The notes under the pieces are model-generated. The model did not search any database and was not told the origin of the DNA. It was given only the letters and a program-made list of their open reading frames with translations. The position numbers and the translations under genes are program-made. 64,000 nt of DNA. Source: Cyclotella cryptica (Eukaryota > Bacillariophyta > Thalassiosirophyceae > Thalassiosirales > Thalassiosiraceae). Location: positions 948,441 through 1,012,440 of the forward strand of contig JABMIG010000007.1 of assembly GCA_013187285.1 (NCBI GenBank), in the 5' to 3' direction. This document shows, in pieces, positions 24,141 to 37,853 of this stretch; positions within the stretch are counted from its first letter, which is position 1, and every line of letters begins with the position of its first letter.

Positions 24141-26705
24141 CTATCAATGGATAGCCTTCGTGTGACTAGATCGGATTGTCTGTCCGTTGTTCCACCATCC
24201 ATCATCCATCAGCTGTCTGTGTGTTGACCATGGTAGGTTCATCTGTCAGTTGTCCCTTGTTGCTCGAAGCTGCACAATACTCTTGGTATGTTACGTGTGG
24301 CGCAACTTGTGCTGCTTGACTCCAAGTGTTGCAAAGCCACAGCTGAGCCCTGAGTTACATACTCCACTAATTGAAGTGAGTTTCACTCACAGGCGGCACA
24401 TGTTTTTTTAAACACGTAGCCAAAAGCAATTCCCCTGTAAGTCAGTGAGGACTAGATCCCACTTGACGTGGGTATACTCCGCTTTTGTTAGCAGAGTGGG
24501 CATTTAGCACTTAGTGCACTTGCCGTAAAAAAGACCACTTGTGACATATCATACGCACTTGTGGCATTAAAGCTCATGTGCCTCTAAGTTCGTAGTAGCC
24601 CCTCATTAAATGAGGAGGCAATAAACATAAATGCCTTGCTATTTTTTCTCTCCGAAAGAGCAATATGTGTGTAGTCAATTTTTAGATAGTAAAACACGAT
24701 TAGACTTAAAATTAGTCCGTATCCGTGATCACATGCAGCTGCAGTGACACCACGGAGTATTATGTATGGTACTTCTAGCCAAATAGGCAGTAAAATAAAA
24801 GATCTTCTTGGGCCCAAAATGACCTTATGGCGAATCGAATAGCCTCTAAGGCCTAAAAAGCTTGCATGTGACCCCAGAGAGGTTTTGTTCATTTCTATGA
24901 CTCGCGATCCCCCAGTGAGTTCTCGTCTCTGAAGTGTTGTGTACTCCAAGGATCCAGTGCCCTTGTCCATTTGCATTGGGCTGGTGGGAGTACCGGTTCA
25001 ACACTGCACAGGCAAAGGTGGCACACGGTTCTTAAGTTTCAAGTGTGTCAGACACATCCTCAAGGGAGAATGAATGCGCACAGGACTCAGTCCCATGATC
25101 GCTGATCAACCCCATTCATATGGGAGCACGTCACAGAACAACCCATTTTATGAATTGTGTAGTTGCACAGCCCTGCGGGCTCACGATCTCAAAAAAACAA
25201 CCACATAGAATGTGTCCTAGAATCATAGGGCTCAGCCTGTGATCGCAAAGGACCAGCCTAGGAGAGAACATTGTTCTACTCCGCATTAGGGCAAGGAGCA
25301 CAATGTATTGCCGCATCCTGGTCAAACGTCAGACCGACAAGGAGTAATATCTCCATGTCCCTGTACGCATGGGTGCGCAAGATGGACCCGTAAAAAGGAC
25401 TATGTGTCGTGCCCCAGAAACACTCTTCGCAAAAATCTCACGAATTTCAGATTTGCGCAAGAATGCTGCGCACTTTTTGCGCTTCCCGTAAGGAAAACAC
25501 ACAACTAGTTGATTTCTTCCTGAAATCCTAGTAAAAAAGCAAGAAAAGTCCACAAAAATGAGAATTCCTCTCATGTGGTATCCCTTTCATGCGCATAAGC
25601 AACCAAGCTTTGCAAGAAAGAGGTCAAATTATAAGAAAATCTAGTTGGCTTGCAAATAGCAACTGCACATCCTCTGGTCCGAGGAAAAGAGAATTCAGAG
25701 CCCAAAAATAAATATTTGGAATTACTTAATTTTAAATTAAAATAGCTCGTTAGACAAAATCTTAACCAGGATTCAACTGTCAAGTTTCAATAACCTGATT
25801 AATTCAAATACCTTGCTACATGTAAAAATAAAAAAAAATGCTAAGAAATCTTCTGGCATCATGAATTGTTTTCTCAAGAAGATGAATTCTTCTCCCACCT
25901 AGAGAAACATACACATGTGCCATGCTGCACTATTCACAAGCAATGGTATCAAAAAAGCAACTGGAATTCAAACCATGTTAGGTTTCGAACCTCTGACATG
26001 GTGTTGCTACAGTAACAGTGGAAGCAAGGAGGACGTAAGTCCAAGACTTCCCCCATGTTCCAAAATGATGAACATCCATATGTTTTCCTTACCCGACTAG
26101 GCAGGTGTCAAACTCTTGGCGCACGCAGGATGGGTTCTTCCTACACGAAAGGAAGGGTAAAGTCACAAGATGTTTTTTATTGCACAAGCAAATTCCTGTC
26201 AAAACACGCTTTTCTGAGGACATGTTACCCAGAGTGAATAAGCCAGCATATGACCTCAGTATTTGACCAATGCAAGGACTGAGTTAGAATTGTTCTAGAT
26301 TTTTGAACAAATAGCAACATAAAATATGTTAAGATCAATTTTACCTTGCCAGTGATAATTGATGTCAAAGTCTACTAAAATCTGTCAACCAGAGTAGAAA
26401 CAAAACCTGGACACAAAATACCAAGCACTTAGCTATCCACTTCAGTGCAAAACTCTTCTCGAGCACAAATACTCCTAATCACAGAGCTAAGCACTCCTGT
26501 GAAATACCCCTCTGGGGGTTGAGTAAAATAGCAGACCTTCCAAGTTGTGTCAAAACAAAAGAAATAAAAGACACCCACTTACACTACAAACTCAATCTCA
26601 TACATGTTACTGAGGTTTCTCAAAACAAGAGAAACTGTTTCATGAAGTTTTGGTGTGTTGGAAGAACGTGCCTGTTTACCTCTATTTTTCCAAAGAGGTA
26701 GGTTT

Positions 26706-27193
26706 TGACACGAGCCAAGGATACCTACTGGTACCCCTGACCCAACCAGGCCCCACTTTCAGGCCATAGGCATAAATACTATTCCCACTGAGAGGGGAAG
26801 TATACAACAGTCCAACTCATTATCTTTTCAGAAAGAATATATTTGAGGTATTTACCTGGCAGGTATACACCACAGAAACAATGAGTTAAGTAAAGCAGTT
26901 GACAAGGCTCAACTGCTCAACTGAAGAGCCTGAAAGTGTGATACTTTCTCAACTGGCAAATTTGCATTGTGAGAGCTTCTCTGTAAATATTGGACACACT
27001 AGCCTCCAATATATTACTTGTCAATTACATGATTTACATGGTAAAATCAAGAGGATCACCATTGGGCAATCCTCATTTGTTGATAATTTCAATAGCTCAT
27101 AAAAATAATTTCCAATCAGCTGGAACACCTGTTTCTACATCTTTACCTACAACTACTTTTCAACCACTTTTCAACTACTTCCGGCTTAGGTCA
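26706..27193 (+). repeat. 5' LTR of nested gypsy element
   Basis: 488 bases, TGACACGAGCC to GGCTTAGGTCA. It is about 99 percent identical by eye to 32469-32956. Its last eleven bases are the same as those of the outer element's LTR. Confidence 0.9.
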
Positions 27194-30100
27194 GGTTTAC
27201 AGTCTACAAAGACAGAGCACAACCAGTCCAAAAGTCAAGGAAAAACAACGAGGTGAGCAGGATCCCGTGCAGGATGCCCTCGAGAAGAACAAGAAGACCA
27301 CCTACTTCAAGTTGACTCTTCCCAACACCGGGAACAAGTTAAAGGTGGCAGTATGGGCGTCTGGGACTCCCGAACAGTTCTTACTGCATGTACGCTTCGT
27401 GATTCACACGTGCAAGCAAATGGGGCTTGACACGAGCTTTGCCGATGCGGAGAGGGCCATTGAGAAAGCCAAGTTTGACACAGAGATCGCGAAGGGGGAG
27501 TATACGCAATTGCATAACTCTGAGAAAAAGAAGAAGGGCAATAAAGGAGATGCGCCTGGTACCACCACCGAGGCTGTATTGCCTGCCCTAGCTGAAGCAA
27601 AGGCCTTATACAACAAGGCCCTAAAGGCTCTAGAAGCCGTCAAGCTTGCCTTCACAACAGCAAGATCAAAGCCCTTTGAGCAGTATGGAAACCTCCTCTC
27701 CAACGAGGCCCGACAGCACTTGGAGAAGGTCATCAAGGCCCAAGGGACTCGTGCTCCTTGGGAAGACATTAAAGGAGTTACACAGATGGAGACTCCCACC
27801 AAGACTTGGGACTCGTTTCACAAGTGCGTCACGTTTCACCTGTTGCAGGTGTTCCATCATGATGCAGGTGAGGCCCTCAAGTACTACATAACTAACCCGT
27901 TGAAGAAGCCCAACAGGGTCTCAATACGTCAGTTTTTTGTCTGAGTGGAACAGCTCAATATCTACCTTGAGACATTGCCCTGCCTGTATTACAGCCTGAA
28001 GGCAAATCAGGCTACTAAGAAAGAATTGCCCTTGGATTATGCCAACCTCGCAACTCACTTGTTGCGCATGTGTCCGGCCAAGTGGCAGACCCAATACAAC
28101 CTGACTGAGAATACCACTCTGGTCAGCACTAGGGCCCTTCTCTTTGTCCTAGAGAATATCGAGAATAATGCGGAACTCGATGCGAAGCCTTCCAGCACAA
28201 CCAAAGCAAAGGGGGCTGATCAGAAGCGCAAGATGGAGTCAATGGACTCCCGCATCCCCAAGAAGCCCAAGAAAGTGGGCTGGACTGAGAAGCACTGCCT
28301 GATGTGCAAGAAGCATGGTGGCTGCACAAGAGTCACAACACGCATGACTGCCGCCGCTATAACAAGGAGGGTACTCCGATCAAGAAGAGTGGGGGCGCAG
28401 GTAAGCCCCATTCCAAAGAAAGGAAACCGGAGGGTGCAAACTTTGCCCAGATAGTTTGGGCGGAGTTAAAGAAAGCACTCCACAAGAAGTCTAGCAAGTG
28501 CAAGAAATGCCGCACCAATGACTCAGAAAGTGACAGCGACTCCGACGACAGTTCGTGAAGGCGCGGGTCGGATAGCACTGGGGAATTACATGTACGCAAG
28601 AAACGTAAACCAAATACTGCAGTTGACAGTTATACTACCCCCAGTCAAAGTAAAGCTATCCCGACAAATAAAAGTAAAAAACCAATAAAATTAAGTTAGC
28701 TGTCACAAAAGACAAAATATCAAAAAAAACCTTGTTCCAAAACAAAAAAGTCTGAATTAAAAATTCGAGACAATTTAGAGACTACGGCCTCAAACATTTC
28801 AAAAAACTTACGACAAAAACAATGTCAGTAATAAAATATAAGCCACTGAGGACAGTACTAAGACTCCCAGTACAAACCATAGTCTCAATCAACCAAGACA
28901 AGTGGTTGCACCCCACACCAAGGACCGCCTCGGTGTTACGGCACTAATAGCCATAATGGAACCAGCGACTGAAAGTCAATCCTCCAGAGCATACAAACAA
29001 CCTCTGAGGAGTCACCCCAGTAACAAAATCAAAGTCCTACTGGACTCTGGGTCGGATGGAGACCTTATTTTCCTACCAAAAGGAAAAGACAAACCCTTTC
29101 CCTACCTGACTAGGCAGGTGCCAAAGTCTTGGCATACGTCAAATGGGAGCTTCCAGACAACTGGACGGGGAAAGATCAGAGTTAAATTCTTTGAGTACTC
29201 CAACAGCAAGGAGTACTTTCTACAACCGGATGTTGTGGAATACGAAGAAAATAGCATGACCAAACCAGGGTTTGACCTCATTCTTGGTAGGAATACCTTG
29301 AAAGAGTTAGGAATTGTCCTAGACTTTTGGACAAAAGAAATCACAGTAGATGACATCTCACTGCCAATGAGAGACATCAACAAACTAAAAACAAGAGCGA
29401 CAGTTGAACAGGCTTGGACTATGAATAAGAGCATCTACCAAGACACGTCCAAAGAACCCCAAAGTACGCTCGAGGCAACAAAACGCCTCATGCACATACT
29501 AGACGCTAAATATGAAAAAGCAGATCTCAGGGCAATTGTAAAGGACAACTGCACACACCTAAGTGACCCAGAACAAACAAAGTTACTGGAGCTCCTACAA
29601 GAATTTGAGGAGCTATTTAGCAGGAAACTAGGTGACTGGGATTGTAAGCCAGTCTCCCTCCAGTTAAAGCAAGGAGCACAGCCATATCATGGCCGGCCGT
29701 TTCCATTACCCAAGAAGCATGTAGAAACCACCAAGAGGGAGGTACAGAGGCTATGTGACTTAGGGGTACTCAAATGGCAAGACAATTCTGAATGGGCTTC
29801 TTCAACATTCATTGTACCAAAGAAAGACAACACCGTACGGGTTGTCAGCGATTTAAGATTTTAGGGAAGTAAATAAAGGTGTAGTGTGAAAACCGTTTCC
29901 TATTCCCAAAATTAGCACTGTTCTACAAGAACTAGAAGGCTTTACATATGCCACAGCCCTTGATCTCAACATGGGCTATTACACCATTAGATTGGATCCA
30001 GATGCATCCAAAATATGCACCATTATCTTTCCGTGGGGTAAGTACTCTTACCTACGGTTACCAATAGGTGTTGCATGTTCTCCCAACATTTTCCAAGCTA

Positions 30101-32468
30101 AGATGTCTGAGCTAATGGCAACCCTTGAGTTCGTCCGAACTTACCTTGATGACTTATTATGCATCAGCAAGGGTAGCCTGGAAGACCACCTTAATAAACT
30201 AAGACGGGTTTTCATCAGGTTGCGAGACGCAGGCTTGACAGTGAATGCACGCAAGTCATTTTTCTGTGCCATGGAGACAGAATACCTAGGATATGTGTTA
30301 TCCAGAGATGGTATAAAGCCACCACCAAAGAAGGTGCAGGCAATCCTTGCATTAACACCGCCACAAAATGTTAAACAACTCCGTAGATTTCTGGGCATGG
30401 TCCAGTACTACAGAGACATTTGGGCAAGACACAGTGAACTCCTTGCATCATTAACCAACTTGGTTGGTGAGTGTGGACACACCAAAGTCACAAGGGCTAA
30501 CAAAACTAAGAAAAAGCCGTGGCATTGGGACAACATCCACCAGCAAGCATTCAACACTGTAAAGGCAACAATCGCTCGCGATGTTACCTTGGCCTACCCT
30601 GACTATTCGCAGGGATTTGAGATCTACACGGATAGCTCCAAATTTCAATTGGGTGCCGTAATTACTCAAAACAACAGACCGCTGGCGTTCTTCAGTAGAA
30701 AACTGAGCCAGACGCAGCGAAAATATTGCGTGCCCAAACAAGAACTACTGGCCATAGTAGAAACACTAAAAGAGTTCAAAGGCATGCTTTGGGGACAACA
30801 AATTACGGTCTACACTGATCACAAAAATCTAATGCAGGATGCTCTAGGTCTGACCTCTGATCGAGTGTACCGCTGGAGATTACTCTTAGAAGAGTATGGC
30901 CCCACCGTCGTGTACATCAAGGGCATCCACAATACAGTTGCGGATGCCATCTCACGACTGGACTATGGACCCGTTGCAAATGACAGGTCAACCTGGATGA
31001 CTTTCGCCCAATGCTGGTGTTACCATAACACGGCACAACCGAAATCAGCCCTAGCAACCACCGTGGAATCCATGAACCAGGTGTTTGCGAATCAAAACGA
31101 AGAGGACTCCATCTATCCACTCACAACCAGAGAGATAGCGGAGGCACAACAAGAAGACGAAAGCCTGTTAAACAAAGGCTACTCCACTCACTTAGTGGAG
31201 AACATTAATGTAATCTGCAACGGCGGCAAAATGGTTATTCCAAAAAGCCTCCAACACCGTGCCGTAGCTTGGTTTCACCACTACCTACAGCACCCCGGGA
31301 CCAAGCGTCTCAAAGAAACTCTTCGTCTTTCAATGTATTGGAAAGGTCTACGAAAGACAGTCCAATCACATGTCAAAAAGTGTCACAGTTGCCGGGTGAA
31401 CAAGCGCAGACAGTTAAAATACGGGAAACTGCCAACAAAACTTGCAATCACCAACCCATGGGAGGCATTATGTGTGGACCTCATAGGACCATACACCCTC
31501 GAGGGCAAGGACAAGACACAAATTGACTTCATGTGCATCACAATGATCGATCCCGCAACAATCTGGTTCAAAATTGTAGAGTTGCCGGTATCACAGCTCC
31601 AGGAGCTTGATATTCCCATGGGTACAAAGGGGCAAAGGAGCAAAGACATACATGTCCAAACCACACAACCCTACTTTGACAAGATGTCAGCAACAGTAGG
31701 TAATATAATAAATAGGACCTGGTTTAGCCGTTACCCATGTAGTCAATACATTATCCACGACAACGGAAGTGAATTTAAACTTCACTTTGAGACCCTCTGT
31801 GATTCATTTCATCTGAAGCGTAAGCCAACCAGTGTTAGAAACCCACAAGCAAATGCAATACTCGAGCGGGTGCATCAAACAATCATGGCAATGCTCCGCA
31901 CAGCTGACTTCAACATGGCCGATACAGTCAGCGAGAGTGACATTGCTGACTTTCTCACAAACGCCGCATGGGCCGTTTGCTCTACCTATCACACAGTACT
32001 GAAAAACCCACCAGGAGCAGCTATCTTTGGAAGGGACATGTTGTTTGACGTCCCCTACATTTCTGACTGGTTGAAAATAGGGGAATACAGACAAAAGCAA
32101 GCAGAAAACAACACAAGACGGGAAAATGCCTCCCGCATCGACTGGGACTACCAACCCGGTGACAAAGTACTGCTGCGAAAAGATGGTATCCTCCGCAAAA
32201 CAGAAAGCCGGTATGAAAGTGATCCTTGGACCATCACGTAAGTTCATACGAATGGCACCATAAGGGTTCAATGCGGAACTAAATCAGAGAGATTGAACAT
32301 CAGGAGAGTTACACCATATTTTGTACATTATTCCCTCTCTCCACATAACACTTACGCTTCGTCACATGCTACACCATCTTTTTTTCCCTACTAGAGGTTA
32401 TTTTTTCCTGAGGAGGTTTTATATTTTTGTGTGCATTGACACCTTATTGCTCCATTCATGGGGGCGAG

Positions 32469-32956
32469 TGACATGAGCCAAGGATACCTACTGGTACCCC
32501 TGACCCAACCAGGCCCCACTTTCAGGCCATAGGCATAAATACTATTCCCACTGAGAGGGGAAGTATACAACAGTCCAACTCATTATCTTCTCAGAAAGAA
32601 TATATTTGAGGTATTTACCTGGCAGGTATACACCACAGAAACAATGAGTTAAGTAAAGCAGTTGACAAGGCTCAACTGCTCAACTGAAGAGCCTGAAAGT
32701 GTGATACTTTCTCAACTGGCGAATTTGCATTGTGAGAGCTTCTCTGTAAATATTGGACACACTAGCCTCCAATATATTACTTGTCAATTACATGATTTAC
32801 ATGGTAAAATCAAGAGGATCACCATTGGGCAATCCTCATTTGTTGATAATTTCAATAGCTCATAAAAATAATTTCCAATCAGCTGGAACACCTGTTTCTA
32901 CATCTTTACCTACAGCTACTTTTCAACTACTTTTCAACTACTTCCGGCTTAGGTCA
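32469..32956 (+). repeat. 3' LTR of nested gypsy element
   Basis: 488 bases, preceded by the purine tract GGGGGCGAG, nearly the same as the GGGGGCAAG before the outer element's 3' LTR. It is followed by GGTTT, the target duplication. Confidence 0.9.
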
Positions 32957-34295
32957 GGTTTACAGTCTATAAAGACAGAGCACAACCAGTCCAAAAGTCA
33001 AGGAAAAACAACGAGGACAATTTACCTTGGCAACTGGAGGGTTTCATTGACAGTCGTTGTCAGAACTGGCTATACAAAGGCAGAACACCCAAACAAGAAA
33101 ATTACTGAACATCAAAATTGGTTCTTAAAATAAGTACAAATGGACAACAAGTTCGGAAAACTGTCTAAACTCAAAGAATCCTTACAGTACTGTAGATATT
33201 GCCATGTTCAACTCTACAAACACCATAAGACTTCATGAAAAGTCAACAAATCATTGACTGGATACTGACGCATCTTGAACCCATTCATGCCTAGAAAAAC
33301 TGAAGAAGGTTATACCTACTCAGGGCTAGCAACAACAATCATGGGATTTCCATGTGCCCCACATGCACATTCAATGGAGTCAATGATGGCCATACTGTTC
33401 TTGATAGAACTCATTTGGAGTAATATGATATTCTCCAAAGGCTAGCATGAGAGTCCACCTTAAACAAGGTTAGGATGGACTTACCAAGCAGCAAGTAAAA
33501 GTTTGAATTACAAACCAATACACAACATCTCTGCACAAGAAAAAAGTGCTCAATAGCAGACCAAAGTCTTCTCATGGCAAAAGAACCATGCTTACAAGCA
33601 GATCAAAACTCGCTAAACATTCGCCCATACAGGGAACTAACATGCTACTGGGTGGTCCAGTACAAGGGAGAACCTTAGGCAAGACAAGATGATTGTCTTG
33701 CCTCACTCACAACTGGAATTGTAGAGGAGGAGGTACACCGTACACACACAAAAAACACATTAATCTTAGACATTTGTTACCACAACAAGTCTACAGCAAC
33801 ACCATCTCAGGTCGGGTATGCTCGTATTCTAGTACAGCTTGCTGAACATAGAGTGCATAAACACAGAGTAAAATAAGATAAAATCCTTGACCATGTTAAA
33901 CATTATTGGATATTCAAACAAACTGTGTCTTACTAGATAATGGTCTCACTGAGACTCAATAACTAGTACTTGATTCTCTTGTGAAAATCCTGATGGTTTA
34001 CCTTTGGAACTACCCATGAGAACACATAATATGGTATCCATAAATAGGGACTCGTAGAGTCACCAAAACATGTGGGTCTTTTTGCCAAAGACAATGGGAT
34101 GACCATAGGTAGTGCACATATGTGTTGCACAACAAACCATAAAACAAGCCTCATAATCATATGAGCACAAGAACAAAAAGGATCCACAACCTTTGTTCTT
34201 GTAAAACCACAGCACATAGAATTGTGAGTATTCCTAGTTAAATGGGAATACCATCTCACACAAAGGATAAGTCAAACAGGAACATCTCGACTGAG

Positions 34296-35029
34296 GATTT
34301 TAGGGAAAGTTGCATCAAAAACAAAAACAGTCCTACTTGATACTTTTAAAAAGTATCGTGCTAATGTTGACGAGAACTTATTTCCATGTTCTAGGAGAAC
34401 AACAACTCCAAATGAATGGCTGTTGTTTGTAGAAAGTCCTTATCACATCATTTTTAATTTTTAGCAAAGGTCGGTCAATTGACTGTTCAAATGTACATTG
34501 TCCTGACGATGAGCTCCTGTACGGAAGGTAAGAAAAGTACATTTTCAAAGATTCGTACATTTCGGTACCAATCTTTGGAAATGTACCGATTTCTAAAAAT
34601 GCACGAATACATATCGATGGTACATTTTGAAAGATCGGTACCTTTGACAGTAGGAACTAATTCGATTTCTACGAGAAAAAAGAAATTGGTACATTTTCAA
34701 AGATGGTACTTTTTGGAACTGATCTTTGAAAATGTACCAATCTTGCGAAATGTACTTTTCAATTAATCAGTACATTTTGAAAGATCGGTACATTTGGGTA
34801 CCAATCTGAGAAAGGGGGCCTAAGAGTTCTTTCTTCCTGCTTTTGTCCATGTGTCAACAAATAATATCAAATACACTCAATTATCCTGCTCTAGATACAT
34901 GACGCCCCTGGGTCGGAGTCCTCATATTCTTGAGTAGATTGTCCTCAAAAATCTTGTTTTTTATGCAATCCATGTGATTCTTGCATGAGTCATAGTATTG
35001 GTACCAACATACATCCGTTCCTTTACGTC
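34296..35029. mobile_element. 734-base insertion in the outer element, with GGTACATTT repeats
   Basis: Compared with copy A (position about 1576), copy B has an extra 734 bases flanked by CTGAG on both sides (34291-34295 and 35030-35034), a likely target duplication. The ends show no clear inverted repeat or poly-A. Bases about 34490-34810 consist of roughly a dozen copies, in both orientations, of words such as GGTACATTTTCAAAGAT and AATGTACCGAT, so this part can fold into hairpins. The element type is unknown. Confidence 0.65.
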
Positions 35030-36427
35030 CTGAGAGACATGTAACATCTTGTTGGCATACAATGCAAAACAAACACAACGCAAGCAGCTATACACAGAAA
35101 TGTAGCATGGCTCAAGTAGCTTAGACAAATCCAAAGAGAAAACAACTATTACGTTGTCAACATCAAGGAACATTCGCTTCTCAAAGATGTTTGCTGTGAA
35201 GTCACAATATGGTTCCATAAACCATAAGGTAATAGTCAACAACTGTCTTTCAAAGTATAAAAATAGGTATGCGCATACACATTAGTTATGTTGCAATGTC
35301 ATTAACACCAACAAAAGTATTATAAATGCACAGACCTCCCTCGAGGACCCTTGCAAAAAAATACAAAAGGATGTCATAACAATGAATCCGTACTCTTCAT
35401 GGTACAAAAAGACACAGAAGTTGATGCTTCGACCTTCCAATGATTATTGTCAATACATTAAGTATGACTTGACATTGTTCACTTGCCGGTAGCTGACCCT
35501 TTGTGCAACTATTTCCCATGGATACATAGGGGTGACAGAGCAAATTGAAGGACAATATAATAAAGGATTGCAGAAGATATCAAACAGAATATTTGTACTA
35601 TCAGCACCTTTGTACCTAGACCTGGTTCAATATCCACAATCCACATTGTACACACATTGTGACAACTAATGTGCAGTTTCAACACTACACTTTCGGACCA
35701 TATGCATTTCATTTGGCTTCCCAGTGTAAGTCAACCAGAGTCTTCAAAAATCATGACCTAACAAGTGAATAACTAACTAGAGATCAACATCAACCAAATC
35801 ATGGTGATGCTTGGTCTACTGTACCAATTATGGTTTTGTCAGCAGCCTCTAGTGGCACAATGTTTTCCTAAACAAACCCCAGATGCCATTCAATAATACC
35901 TACTACTACTGCCTAAATGTAGTGTAGCAATAAAAAGATGGAACTGTGTTCGGCATTCCACTCTTGCACACACAAACAAATCAATAGGAGACACCATGCA
36001 ATACCAAACCGACCTTAATCATTAAATTTATGGTCACATGGTCCGTGAAAGCAATGCTGAGAACACAAAGGTCTTCTACCCCGCACAAATATTCAGTCAG
36101 TCTAGCAATGATCCTTGGACTATCACAAAAGTTATACAATAAGACAATCATGGTTTCACGTGGAACTAAGTCATAATAAATTTGACTTAGGTGAGTACAA
36201 ACACACCAGCTTTATCATAAGCCATGGTAAATCTCCCTCTCCACAAGAACTGTCACTTCATACACTACATAAAATAATATGTAAGTACAAAACATCACAG
36301 ACAGCTTGCACATTTTAAACCTCAACCAACAGGTATTTTTGGCAAGTCTGGCTCGTAATCGGATTTTTTCCTTGCCGAGGTTTTACTTTTCCGCGAGCCA
36401 CGCTAATTCTCCAATCGTGGGGGCAAG

Positions 36428-36899
36428 TGACATATGCCAATTATCTACCTTTACTGGCAAACCCAATGAGCTTCCACCTGAAACATCTATGGGTCCTCTT
36501 CACTTTTCATTAGACAAAGGAAGTGTGCACAAGTCATAGCATATTAGGTTCTCAGAAACAATACATTTGAGGTACATACTCGTCAGGTATGTCCTGAAAA
36601 ACAATAATCCAAGTGAAGCAGTTGAGAGAGTTCAACTGTTCAACTGACAAGCCTACAGTGTGAGACCTTCTGAACTGACAAGCTTGCAGTGTGAGAGCTT
36701 CTCTCAAAACTAGATCACCTGAGCCTTCATACCAAGTCAGGTAGAACCCTACACAGTTTCATTTTGCGCAATGAAGCATATTTGCTTCATTGCTACTTGT
36801 TAGTACCAAAAAACTTAGCTCATAAAAAAACCAGTTCACAACAACATGTATCCACCCGTTACTACATAGTATGATATTACATCAAAACGGCTTAGGTCA
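36428..36899 (+). repeat. 3' LTR of outer element
   Basis: 472 bases, TGACATATGCC to GGCTTAGGTCA, followed by the target duplication TGAAG. Confidence 0.85.
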
Positions 36900-36904
36900 T
36901 GAAG

Positions 36905-37853
36905 TACCTCTTATGGCCAAAGGTGAAAAAAATGCCTCGCTGAACAAGAAGGAAGAGAAGGAGAAGGAGAAAAAGTAACTCAGTTTCCAATACAACTAAG
37001 ATTTTGAAAAGTCTTGATAAAGGACCATGGAATACTATGGCATATCCAGAATTTACTATTTTGTTGAAACCGACTGTATCAAACACATTTCACTTCTCAT
37101 AACATTTCAGCACCCGTCACACAACAAGTTTGTTTCAAACTTGACTGCTCATCATGAACTCAGAATTAATGTATCATGCTTCCATTGCTCTGTCAATGAT
37201 TAGACTCCAACAGTCACATTATCTCCGGAGCTGGAATTTAAAATTCCTCATTGGAATCATTGCATGGAGAAAGTGTAAAATGTTTCACTGTCACTGTTCT
37301 TGAAACTTGAATTAGCACAGAAAGAAGTGAAAATATTTCACTCTTTTTTCTAGTTGAGATATTGGGTCATAGTAGACTCCTGCATGATCAAATATAGTGG
37401 GTGTCTATTTTTAGATGCCTTTCCACTGAGAGCCTACTGTATAAAAGGCTTCATATGATCCAAGAAATGTCAAAAAATTCATTTGAATAGAACATATAAT
37501 TTGTGAAAGCTAGTCAGACTAACACAGGCAAAAAATTAATGTATCCTATCTAAATACAAAATCATGATTTGGTATGACTGATTGATTTGGTAGTGCATTT
37601 TCCGTGCAGGTCCCAATTCCCCCACTGTCCACATTTTTATCGTTCAATCTTCAGAGCCACACTATTCTTTCATCTCGCTGAGCACTGCACACCTCAAGCT
37701 GAATCTCATTCTCAGGATTGAAGAATCAAATGACAAAACCCAGAATCAAGAAATTTTAAATGCCATCGCTGCTGATGAGCTTGTGATTGAAGTGGGGTTA
37801 ACAAACCCATCAAACCCCAGCTCTTACCTTTTACCTACCTTTTACACTACCTA
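36905..37853. other. No gene seen
   Basis: AT-rich sequence between the outer LTR element and the M1 MITE. No open frame with recognisable content. Confidence 0.6.

Larger units (their letters stand above)
26706..32956 (+). mobile_element. Ty3/gypsy LTR retrotransposon (nested, young)
   Basis: The element is bounded by 488-base LTRs (26706-27193, 32469-32956) and flanked by the target duplication GGTTT. Parts in order are: a Gag region (about 27.25-28.55 kb) with a Lys- and Cys-rich end; a retroviral-type aspartic protease (LLDSGSDGD, about 29.04 kb); a reverse transcriptase (YLDDLLCIS, about 30.14 kb); RNase H (IYTDSSKFQLGA, about 30.62 kb); and an integrase with an HHCC zinc motif (about 31.27-31.4 kb) and a DDE core (DLIGPY, HDNGSEF, about 31.48-31.88 kb). 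The RT-RNaseH-integrase order places it in Ty3/gypsy (the diatom 'GyDi' type is likely). The coding region is broken, with about four interruptions. The LTRs differ at only about five positions, so it is recent. Confidence 0.93.
23664..36899 (+). mobile_element. Large non-autonomous LTR element (copy B), split by a gypsy insertion
   Basis: The element is bounded by LTRs 23664-24140 and 36428-36899 and flanked by the five-base target duplication TGAAG (23659-23663 and 36900-36904). It spans 13.2 kb, of which 6.25 kb is a later gypsy insertion and 0.73 kb another insert (34296-35029), leaving roughly 6.2 kb of its own. The internal region is mainly non-coding, like a large retrotransposon derivative (LARD). 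A relic near 26.09-26.31 kb resembles the protease-to-RT stretch of the inserted gypsy element, so it probably descends from a related Ty3/gypsy lineage. It is a fossil with no intact gene. Confidence 0.85.

Noticed and set aside
25960-26060. GGTTCGAAACC on the minus strand, resembling a tRNA T-loop
   Set aside because: The flanking bases do not form a T stem or acceptor stem, and it lies inside the outer LTR element.
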